A stretch of 50,330 nucleotides of DNA from Bacteroidota bacterium (lineage in GTDB: Bacteria; Bacteroidota; Bacteroidia; Bacteroidales; JAGONC01): NCBI GenBank assembly GCA_022711405.1, contig JAKLFC010000011.1, forward strand, positions 72,255 to 122,584. The letters run 5' to 3'. Made by a program: the position numbers and the translations under genes. The notes below the pieces were generated by a model. The model was not told the origin of the DNA and did not search any database. It saw nothing but the letters and a program-made list of their open reading frames with translations. The stretch's first letter is position 1; each line of letters opens with the position of its first letter. Positions 27,150 through 33,646 of the stretch are shown here, piece by piece.

Positions 27150-29053
27150 GGTTTGTCGAGCGCTTCGTAGATCGAATTGTTACTGATAAAATCGGGCACC
27201 ATTTCCTTGATCCTTCGTACCATTTCCACGTCATCTCCGTTCTTCCGGGCGTCGTCCAGCATCTCCAGCCCGCGCGTCACCGTGGTATAGTTTTCCGGGT
27301 TCACCCGGGCGATCAGGATCCTGGGATGGTGTGTGGGGATGGTATTTTCGTTGGCGTTCAGCAGTTCCTCAAAGAGTTTCTCTCCGGGTCGCATACCGCT
27401 GAACACGATGGCAATGTCCTGTTCGGGCTGCAGGCCGGCGAGGCGGATCATGTTGCGGGCCAGGTCGACGATGCGCACCGGCTGGCCCATGTCGAACATG
27501 TAGATCTCTCCGCCGTTGCCCATGGTCCCGGCCTCGAGCACCAGCTCGCACGCCTCGGGGATGGTCATGAAATAGCGCACCACGTCCGGATGGGTGACCG
27601 TCACCGGTCCGCCTTCCTGGATCTGTTTCCTGAAGAGCGGGATCACCGAACCGCTGGAGCCCAGCACATTGCCAAAACGGGTGGTGATGAAGCGGGTATG
27701 GTTCTCCGGGTGTGCGTTGAGGCTCTGGGTGTAGATCTCGGCGATGCGTTTGGTGGCTCCCATCACGCTGGAGGCGTGCACTGCCTTATCGGTGGAGACC
27801 ATGATGAAGCGGTCGGCTCCATGCCGGCTGGCCAGGTCAGCGATCAGCTTTGTGCCGAACACGTTCACCCTCACTGCCTCGGCAGGATTTTCCTCCATCA
27901 TCGGTACATGCTTGTAGGCCGCAGCATGGTACACAAGGTTCGGGCGATGCTTCTCAAATACCCATTCCATGCGGTGCGCATCGCTCACGTCGGCCATCAG
28001 CACGGTGGCAATACGGTCGAATGCGGGGAACGTCTGCCTGAACTCGAGCGCCAGCTCGTGAAGGGGCGTTTCGGCCTGGTCGAGCAGGATGATGTGTCCC
28101 ACCGGCAGGCGCAGGAGCTGCCTGACGATCTCGCTGCCGATGCTTCCCGCCGCGCCCGTGACCATGACCACCCTCCCCTGATTCTCGCTCATCACCCTGC
28201 TGTTGTCGAGCACGATGGGCTCGCGCTGCAGCAGGTCCTCGATGCGGATGTTCTGGATCTGACGGGCCTGGAGTTCCCCGTTGATCCACGACTCCACGGG
28301 CGGAATATATTTAACGGTGACATTGAACGAAAGGCAGGTGTCGGCGATCTGCCGTTTTTTTGAGGTGCTGATGTTCTGGATGGCGATGATCACCTGGCTG
28401 ATCTTTTTCTGGGAGATATAGTCGCTGTTGAGCACCTCCGGCCCGTGTACCGGTATGCCTTCCATGCTTTTGCCGATCTTCCCGGGATTTTCGTCGACGA
28501 AGCACACCACGTTGTAGTCGTTGTCGAGGTCGTTGATCAGTGCATTTTTCGTAAGGATCCCGGCCTGGCCGGCGCCATAGATGAGCACGCCGGTAGGCTT
28601 GCTGCGGCCTTTGCGCAGGTTGACCCATATCAGCTTGGCGAACAGCCGTGTGAAGATCATCAGGAAGAGGGTAATGAGGCTGTGGATGATGATGATACTG
28701 AGGGGCAGCACACGGCTGAGGGGCCAGTGGTAGAGCAGGATCAGCGTGTTGAGCAGCACCAGGACGACGGCGGTGATGAGCACGGCCTTAAAGATGCGGA
28801 TCACGTCGTCGGTGCTGGTGTGGCGGATGATGCCCACGTAGGAGCGGGTGACCAGGAAGGCGATGACAGAGATGCCCACCACGATGGGAAGATAGGTGGG
28901 GAGCTTCCACAGGCCGACGTCGGTCAGGTCGAAGTTGAAGCGGATGATGTAGGCCACCACCAGGGAGATGATCACAATGAGGATGTCGGAGGCCAGCACC
29001 AGGTAGCGCGACACAAAGCGGTTCGAAAAATGGATCAGGAAGCGCTGGATCAT
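27146..29053 (-). CDS. pglF: PglF-like membrane UDP-GlcNAc 4,6-dehydratase
   Basis: 635 residues. Four N-terminal membrane helices (about 15-135), a CoA-binding-like Rossmann domain (GVLIYGAGQAGILTK, 156-169) and a catalytic SDR domain with TGAAGSIG (299-306), Thr421-Asp-Lys and Met431-x3-Lys435 (DKAVHASSVMGATK), the Met-containing triad of the PglF/WbpM/CapD class. It forms UDP-2-acetamido-4-keto-2,4,6-trideoxy-glucose, the substrate of the PglE-like enzyme encoded on the other strand. First gene of a two-gene operon with the O-antigen ligase-like gene. Confidence 0.9.
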   Translation of the reverse strand: MIQRFLIHFSNRFVSRYLVLASDILIVIISLVVAYIIRFNFDLTDVGLWKLPTYLPIVVGISVIAFLVTRSYVGIIRHTSTDDVIRIFKAVLITAVVLVLLNTLILLYHWPLSRVLPLSIIIIHSLITLFLMIFTRLFAKLIWVNLRKGRSKPTGVLIYGAGQAGILTKNALINDLDNDYNVVCFVDENPGKIGKSMEGIPVHGPEVLNSDYISQKKISQVIIAIQNISTSKKRQIADTCLSFNVTVKYIPPVESWINGELQARQIQNIRIEDLLQREPIVLDNSRVMSENQGRVVMVTGAAGSIGSEIVRQLLRLPVGHIILLDQAETPLHELALEFRQTFPAFDRIATVLMADVSDAHRMEWVFEKHRPNLVYHAAAYKHVPMMEENPAEAVRVNVFGTKLIADLASRHGADRFIMVSTDKAVHASSVMGATKRIAEIYTQSLNAHPENHTRFITTRFGNVLGSSGSVIPLFRKQIQEGGPVTVTHPDVVRYFMTIPEACELVLEAGTMGNGGEIYMFDMGQPVRIVDLARNMIRLAGLQPEQDIAIVFSGMRPGEKLFEELLNANENTIPTHHPRILIARVNPENYTTVTRGLEMLDDARKNGDDVEMVRRIKEMVPDFISNNSIYEALDKP

Positions 29054-29340
29054 GGGGCGATCATTAGTAATGCACCTGCACTTAGAATCTCACGGGCGGT
29101 AAAGATACAAAAAGAATATCCAACATACGAACATTCGAAGTGGAAGTAGAGGTGAAAGGCGAAGGAGAAAGGCGAGGGGTCAGGGGTAACATTTTACGCT
29201 GTTTCGGGATTAACCGATAGGAACCGCAGACGGCGAACCGGGAACGGAGAAGTACAGAATAGTCTATCATTTGGCATTCGTTGCCGGCATTTATAGCCTA
29301 AAACATTTTCAGTTTTCTGGTTTATAAGGTTAATTTTTAT
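29054..29340. other. Intergenic region upstream of pglF and hicA
   Basis: Contains a weak minus-strand -7 box TATCTTTA (29107 to 29100) 47 bp before the pglF-like start, then a purine-rich GAAGGAGAAAGGCGAGG tract and a GCGAACCGGGAACGG repeat-type spacer. No gene seen. Confidence 0.4.
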
Positions 29341-29341
29341 T

Positions 29342-29349
29342 TACCTTTG
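29342..29349 (+). promoter_or_regulatory. -7 box overlapping the hicA start region
   Basis: TACCTTTG matches the -7 consensus but ends 1 bp before ATG 29351, so the transcript would begin at or inside the start codon: either leaderless or poorly expressed hicA. Confidence 0.4.
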
Positions 29350-29350
29350 C

Positions 29351-29509
29351 ATGAAATGCTCTGAACTGCTGAGAAGACTAAAAGCGGATGGATGGATCGT
29401 CATAAGCAGAAAGGGATCGCATATGAAAATGGCCCATCCGGTGAAAAGGGGAATCATTATTTTCCCGGATCATGGTTCTCAGGAACTGGGCAAAGGACTT
29501 ACGAAATAA
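29351..29509 (+). pseudogene. hicA: HicA toxin, truncated by an in-frame TAA
   Basis: Reads MKCSELLRRLKADGWIV and continues ISRKGSHMKMAHP with the catalytic His of the HicA dsRBD-like fold (GSH), then LGKGLTK and TAA at 29507-29509: 52 residues against about 60 for the family. After the stop the same frame continues ILRDACIMKRRIHE and stops at 29552-29554, overlapping the hicB start by the usual few bases. ILRDA(G)I is the normal HicA ending, so the TAA looks like a nonsense change of a lysine codon (AAA). Known role: translation-dependent mRNA interferase. Whether the 52-residue form is active is unknown. Confidence 0.75.
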
Positions 29510-29546
29510 ATACTGAGAGATGCATGCATTATGAAAAGACGGATCC

Positions 29547-29948
29547 ATGAATAAATCAAAGCACGCTGAAATAAGGTTTATCGTTGAAAAGACGGATACC
29601 GGGCTTTCAGCATATTCGTCCGACTACCCTGTATTCAGTACAGGTAAGACGCTAAACGCCCTGAGAAATAATTGCATGGAAGCGCTTACTTTATATTTTG
29701 AAGATAAACCTCAGGCTGATCTGGCAGATAGCATCCGGTTTGAATTGGATCTACGGCAATTTTTTCAATATTACCGTGTGCTGAATTCCCGGCTTCTTGC
29801 CAGCCGCACCGGAATCAATCCTTCCCTTCTATCGCAGTACGTACGTGGTCATAAAAAGCCTTCTGCCCGGCAGCTGGAAAAGATTGTCAGGGGAATTCAA
29901 GAGATTGGAAAAGAGCTGTCAGAAATAGAATTGTTTTGGCGTAATTAA
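29547..29948 (+). CDS. hicB: HicB-type antitoxin with HTH domain
   Basis: 133 residues. The N-terminal half is the degraded RNase H fold of HicB (IVEKTDTGLSAYSSDYPVFSTGKTLNAL), and residues about 80-115 form a helix-turn-helix (LASRTGINPSLLSQYVRGHKKPSARQL). It would bind HicA and repress the operon. Its frame is intact although hicA upstream is truncated. Confidence 0.85.
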   Translation: MNKSKHAEIRFIVEKTDTGLSAYSSDYPVFSTGKTLNALRNNCMEALTLYFEDKPQADLADSIRFELDLRQFFQYYRVLNSRLLASRTGINPSLLSQYVRGHKKPSARQLEKIVRGIQEIGKELSEIELFWRN

Positions 29949-29997
29949 AAAGACCTTTTTTTAAATTCCATAGCTGATTACCGAGGCAAGGGGGAAG

Positions 29998-30237
29998 GGA
30001 AACCGGCATACACCCACCTACCCCGTAGGGGTTGAACATTATGCCCGGTTGATCCCCTACGGGGAAAGGATAGGCAAGGGAATCACCATGAGCTACAAGA
30101 CTGGATCCGCTACGCGGAAGAAAACGGTGGATGGTGAACATCAATTAACAATGGAACAAACGAACAGCGAATAACCATTAATCACGCGAGGCATCCCGAC
30201 TTTCGTCGGGATAGATCCCGACATTCGTCGGGATGAA
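29998..30237. repeat. Structured direct repeat, copy 1
   Basis: Contains CCCCGTAGGGG (30021-30031), CCCCTACGGGG (30054-30064) and CCGCTACGCGG (30107-30117), then two TCCCGAC/GTCGGGA hairpins (30193-30212 and 30215-30234). Confidence 0.8.
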
Positions 30238-30342
30238 CTTCAGGCCGGGCAAATCACCACGAATGACCATTGATTTAGAAGTCCGGAAAAGGAACAAGGA
30301 GTTCTAAGTCCACTCCGAAAAGGAATTAATGACCCTTAATTT

Positions 30343-30433
30343 AGGGCTAAAGCCCTGTTTCTTAACCGGTTGACTTACCCCGGGCTTAAGCCCGGGGTAA
30401 CTGATAATCAGGCGAATAATGGACTTTAGTCCA
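30343..30433. repeat. Group of three palindromes with CTAAAG/CTTAAG/CTTTAG cores
   Basis: AGGGCTAAAGCCCT (30343-30356), a perfect 26-bp palindrome centred on GGGCTTAAGCCC (30375-30400) and TGGACTTTAGTCCA (30420-30433). An AACCGGTT palindrome lies between the first two. Confidence 0.75.
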
Positions 30434-30767
30434 AAAGTATGAATTTTCTGAGAGAGCTTAACTTTGCAACTTGTCATTCGCTGTTTGTTATTAGCCCTTC
30501 ATAAAATAACTCCCGCACTTCGTTCCCATTTTCCTCTCTTTCATAAAATAACTCTGTATTTTTACCATTTTTAGGAAATAAGAACATAAACTCTTAAATT
30601 TACAACGGCAAAAAAAGCATGTTTCACCCGATTCCATTGCATGAAGCAGCATAATAATAGAAGAATGGATGTTAGAACAGAGGAACAAAGAATTGTGATT
30701 TCTGAAATGAAATCAGAAATCAAAAATCAACATTCCTTTGTTCGTAAATGTGTAACTTTGAAGTTTT

Positions 30768-31035
30768 GCCCGTAGGGCATCAAGTATTGTAACAGGGAAA
30801 CCGGCAGACACCCACCTACCCCGTAGGGGTTGAACATTATGCCCGGTTGATCCCCTACGGGGAATGGATAGGCAAGGGAATCACCATGAGCTACAAGACT
30901 GGATCCGCTACGCGGAAGAAAACGGTGGATGGTGAACATCAATTAACAATGGAACAAACGAACAGCGAATAACCATGAATTACGCGAGGTGTTCCGACTT
31001 TCATCGGGAGAGATCCCGACTTTCGTCGGGATGAA
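30768..31035. repeat. Structured direct repeat, copy 2
   Basis: Same hairpin order as copy 1 at +798 bp (30819, 30852, 30905) plus a leading GCCCGTAGGGC (30768-30778) followed by an AGTATTGTA motif, as in the third copy at 7338. Ends with one degenerate and one perfect TCCCGAC/GTCGGGA hairpin (31013-31032). Confidence 0.8.
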
Positions 31036-31095
31036 TTCCCGCGGGGGCAAATAGCGGGATTTAGAGTTCTGATGTGAGCAGTTGATTATGATAAG

Positions 31096-31347
31096 ATGAA
31101 AAGAAAGGAATTTTTTAAAATACTTGATAAAGAGAATATTAATCGATTGAGGGTCCGTATTGATATCGAAAATGGAAAGATGGCTAACTTTGCCGTACAG
31201 TATGAAAGTCTTATTGACGGCAAATGGATGGCTATTGTGCGGTACGACATGGAGGATGGCTTCTTCCACCGGGATGTGATGACAAAGAGAGGCGAGAAGA
31301 TAAAGACGCCTATTGAAATAACCGATCTGGTCTCAGCTACAATTTAA
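31096..31347 (+). pseudogene. Small unknown protein (DUF7718-like?), probably cut by an in-frame TAA
   Basis: 83 residues (MKRKEFFKILDKENINRLRV ... VQYESLIDGKWMAIVRYD). I recognise it only as a small Bacteroidota-type family, possibly DUF7718. The TAA at 31345-31347 is followed in frame by 20 codons reading AEQDIKDKWEFYRQRFLKGY and a stop at 31408-31410, one base before the next gene. That tail is amphipathic, charged and codon-like, so the gene was probably 104 residues and has lost its end by a nonsense change. Function unknown; the tight two-gene layout is toxin-antitoxin-like. Confidence 0.6.
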
Positions 31348-31411
31348 GCTGAACAGGATATTAAGGACAAATGGGAATTTTACCGGCAACGGTTTTTAAA
31401 AGGGTATTAAG

Positions 31412-31615
31412 ATGACAAACAAGGAAACGGTGCATAGGAATATTGGGCTGATCTTCGATTTGATACGTAAGATCATTGAACAACCTAAGCTGGCTGACAG
31501 GATCCCTGACAATTGCACGATAGAATTTATTGACAAGGATTTTGTGATGAAGGGAAAGGACAAGGATAGAAATGTGAAACTGATTAAAGTGAAGAATGAA
31601 ATTGAAATTACCTGA
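31412..31615 (+). CDS. Small unknown protein, partner of the 31096 gene
   Basis: 67 residues (MTNKETVHRNIGLIFDLIRK ...). Half helical and half beta, with ADRIPDNCTIEFIDKDF, possibly a DUF5647-like protein. It starts one base after the predicted original stop of the upstream gene, so the pair was an operon. No catalytic motif seen. Perhaps the antitoxin side of a small pair, but this is only suggested by size and layout. Confidence 0.6.
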   Translation: MTNKETVHRNIGLIFDLIRKIIEQPKLADRIPDNCTIEFIDKDFVMKGKDKDRNVKLIKVKNEIEIT

Positions 31616-31974
31616 TTGCAGCAGGAGAGCAATATTTCCCGATCCTGCAGTAATCCGGTGAATCAGGAACCACTGCTACGAATGACAATCAGCAGCTTGT
31701 CCCGAGGAATTCCAGCGAAAGGAGCGATGACGAGGGATGAGCAGTTGGCGGTAGGCAGTATAACAATCGAACAATCGAACAGCAATTTGACCATTGACCA
31801 TTAACATAATCGCTCCATCGCGCTCCTTCCTCCCCCGAGTGGGGGAGGGCTGGGGAGGGGGCTGAACAACGAATGACCATAAATCACGCGAAGCCTTAAG
31901 GGCTGAGCAAATAACCACGAATGACAGTCAGAATTCAGCAATCAATTTGAGACCAATATATTTAGTCTAGCCGT
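31616..31974. repeat. Gene-free spacer with repeat fragments
   Basis: Has CAATCGAACAATCGAACAG-type tandem units (about 31766-31785), a CCTCCCCCGAGTGGGGGAGG hairpin (31829-31848) and an ACGCGAAGCC...GGGCTGAGCAAAT remnant of the intergenic repeat family. A weak TATATTTA box (31957-31964) lies just before the next gene. Confidence 0.5.
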
Positions 31975-32211
31975 ATGCCGGAAGTTTTCAGAGAATTGGT
32001 TTTTATTTTTTTCTTTTATGCCAATGAAGGCGCAGAGCCCATGCATGTGCATGTAAGAAAAGCAGGTGGTTTTGCGAAGTATTGGATGGAACCTGTTGAA
32101 CTTGAGTTTTCGCAGGGAATGAAAGTGAGTGACCTCAGATTGGCTGAAAAACTGATTATGGAAAATATCGAACGAATAAAACAGAAATGGTATGAAGTAT
32201 TTAGTTGCTGA
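31975..32211 (+). CDS. DUF4160 protein
   Basis: 78 residues with the family signature: MPEVFRE at the start, FFFYANEGAEPMHVHVRK, and a final IKQKWYEVF. DUF4160 genes are almost always followed by DUF2442 genes, as here, with a 20-bp overlap. The pair behaves as a presumed toxin-antitoxin-like module, but the biochemical role is not established. Frame intact. Confidence 0.85.
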   Translation: MPEVFRELVFIFFFYANEGAEPMHVHVRKAGGFAKYWMEPVELEFSQGMKVSDLRLAEKLIMENIERIKQKWYEVFSC

Positions 32212-32443
32212 ACTGTTGTTTACAGCAGTAAAGGCATGGTATGAAAAGGGTATGATCTGTATGTTGCTTTCCGATGGAAAAGAAGTACGATTTCCGGTTT
32301 CTGTCAATAGAAAACTGAAAAATGCCACTGATGAGCAACGGGGAAATATCGAAATTATTTGTGGAGGCAGCGGATTACACTGGCCCGATCTGGATGAAGA
32401 TCTTTCGGTAACAGGGATCATGGAAGGCAGATATGGATGCTGA
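32192..32443 (+). CDS. DUF2442 protein
   Basis: 83 residues. The C-terminal IICGGSGLHWPDLDEDLSVTGIMEG is the hallmark of DUF2442 (the usual W-P-x-L-D-E-D-L-S motif). Overlaps the DUF4160 gene by 20 bp, so both are made from one transcript. Presumed DNA- or partner-binding small protein; function not known. Confidence 0.85.
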   Translation: MKYLVAELLFTAVKAWYEKGMICMLLSDGKEVRFPVSVNRKLKNATDEQRGNIEIICGGSGLHWPDLDEDLSVTGIMEGRYGC

Positions 32444-33010
32444 TTTGGAATACTTTGGCATAAAACCGATAAGGATTTAACAATTTAACAATTTGACAGT
32501 TTAGCAGTTTGACAATCAATAACAAAAAGATATAACGATGTAGCGATGTAACGACGTAACGAAGGAAAACATCGAACATTAAACATTGAACATTGACAAT
32601 TAACATAATTGCCCATCTGCGCACCCTCCACCGAGTGGGGAGCCTGCCCCTTCGAAAGAAGGGGCCTGTCCCGTCGAAAGACGGGAACTTACGGAGGGGG
32701 CTGAACAACGAATAACCATTAATTACGCGAGGCTCCCGACATTCGTCGGGATGAACTTCGCGCCGGGCAAATGACAAAGAAGATAAAACGAAGTAACGAT
32801 GTAGCGAAGTAGCGACGTAACGAAGGATAACATTGAACATTGAACATTGTATTGCCCCTAGTCCCCGGCCCTTTTAATATGAGAGGAGAAAGGAGAAAGG
32901 AGAAAGAGGGTGGGGGGAAGGGGAAAGTGGTGTTCGCCTCTCCTTGAGAGCCTGCCCCGTCGAAAGACGGGGAGCCTGTCCCAACTCAAGGCGGGAGGGG
33001 CGGGGGTGAG
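32444..33010. repeat. Gene-free spacer with tandem octamers and GAAA-loop hairpins
   Basis: Contains CAATTTAACAATTTGACAG-type repeats (32479-32520), TAACGATG/TAGCGATG octamer tracts (about 32533-32565 and 32786-32823), hairpins with GAAA loops at 32647-32664, 32670-32685 and 32955-32972, a TCCCGAC/GTCGGGA hairpin (32734-32752) and a GGAGAAA tract (32884-32905). No gene seen. Confidence 0.6.
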
Positions 33011-33499
33011 GTGGGAAAAAGAAACCCATTAAAAAATATCCTAATTTTGCCTAATAAAGAAAATACGGTTGACTGGCTGCTGCACCTGGGTGCGGACGAG
33101 GAGCTGATACGGCGGGCAGGAGAGTTGCGCAAAGTGATGACGGAAGCCGAGAAGATATTGTGGAAAGAATTGCGCGACCGGCGGCTGATGGGAGTGAAGT
33201 TCAGGCGGCAGCACCCGTTGCATTTATACATTGCTGATTTCTATTGCCATGAACTTCGTTTGGCCATAGAAGTGGACGGCGGGATACACGAACATGAAGA
33301 TATCCGAGAGCATGACGAGAACCGTGATGCAGAACTGGAAAGACTGGGTGTAACCGTGCTGCGGTTTATGAATGAAGACGTGATGGAGAAGACGGAAAAG
33401 GTAGTGGATAAGATCAGGGGGGTGATAGTTAATTCCCCTCATCCCCTGACCACTTCTCCCTTGGGAGAAGGGGGGAAAGACAAATTCCCCTCTCCTTGA
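33011..33499 (+). CDS. DUF559 endonuclease-domain protein
   Basis: Up to 162 residues; start uncertain. GTG 33011 gives the longest form, but a TAATTTTG -7 box at 33042-33049 suggests a later start, possibly ATG 33137 (MTEAEKILWKELRDRRL). The core is the Vsr-like DUF559 fold with GVKFRRQHPLHLYIADFYC and LAIEVDGGIHE, then LRFMNEDVM. About the last 22 residues are encoded by the C/G-rich intergenic repeat (SPLGEGG), so the gene end has been overwritten by or captured within a repeat. Usually a small stand-alone nuclease of unknown target. Confidence 0.8.
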   Translation: MGKRNPLKNILILPNKENTVDWLLHLGADEELIRRAGELRKVMTEAEKILWKELRDRRLMGVKFRRQHPLHLYIADFYCHELRLAIEVDGGIHEHEDIREHDENRDAELERLGVTVLRFMNEDVMEKTEKVVDKIRGVIVNSPHPLTTSPLGEGGKDKFPSP

Positions 33500-33646
33500 G
33501 GAGAGGGGTGCCCGAAGGGCGGGGTGAGGTGCAACGAAACCTTGAGGAGAGCCTGTCCTGCCGAAAGGAGAAGAGGCAGGAGAGGGGATAGAAACAAATA
33601 CTAAAAACAATTATCTTTAACCCACATATCATTAAAACCACCCAAT
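33500..33646. promoter_or_regulatory. Intergenic repeat and -7 box before the first giant secreted gene
   Basis: CCCCTCTCCTTGAGGAGAGGGG palindrome (starting at 33487) and GCCCGAAGGGC precede TATCTTTA at 33612-33619, a reasonable -7 box 28 bp before ATG 33647. Confidence 0.45.

Larger units (their letters stand above)
29949..31095. repeat. 1.15-kb gene-free region made of palindromic and direct repeats
   Basis: Holds two ~240-bp direct copies (29998-30237 and 30795-31035) at a constant offset of 798 bp without indels. Between them lie a three-palindrome group (30343-30433) and a tandem pair of TTCATAAAATAACTC (about 30498 and 30541). No gene is supported: minus-strand readings through the copies are by-products of the repeats. 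Confidence 0.75.

Noticed and set aside
26541..29149. Long plus-strand frames at 26541-27170, 27098-28363 and 28445-29149 opposite the ligase and pglF-like genes
   Set aside because: They are rich in His, Gln, Asp and Val as expected for antisense of GC-rich genes; the minus-strand proteins match known families over their full length.
30491..30688. Small minus-strand frame reading SYFMKERKMGTKCGSYFMKG at its end
   Set aside because: The apparent repeat comes from a tandem TTCATAAAATAACTC DNA repeat; composition and context are those of the surrounding spacer.
29887..30942. Two near-identical minus-strand reading frames (containing PYGVGG) at 29887-30144 and 30727-30942
   Set aside because: They are translations of the 798-bp-offset structured repeat; the third copy at 7.4 kb does not keep the frame, so the conserved thing is the hairpin set and not a protein.
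29507..31347. TAA recoded as sense in this organism
   Set aside because: Two genes read sensibly through TAA, but TAA ends many intact genes in the window at the proper place (for example 7226, 13761 has TGA, 36853 has TAA), so local nonsense changes are the simpler explanation.
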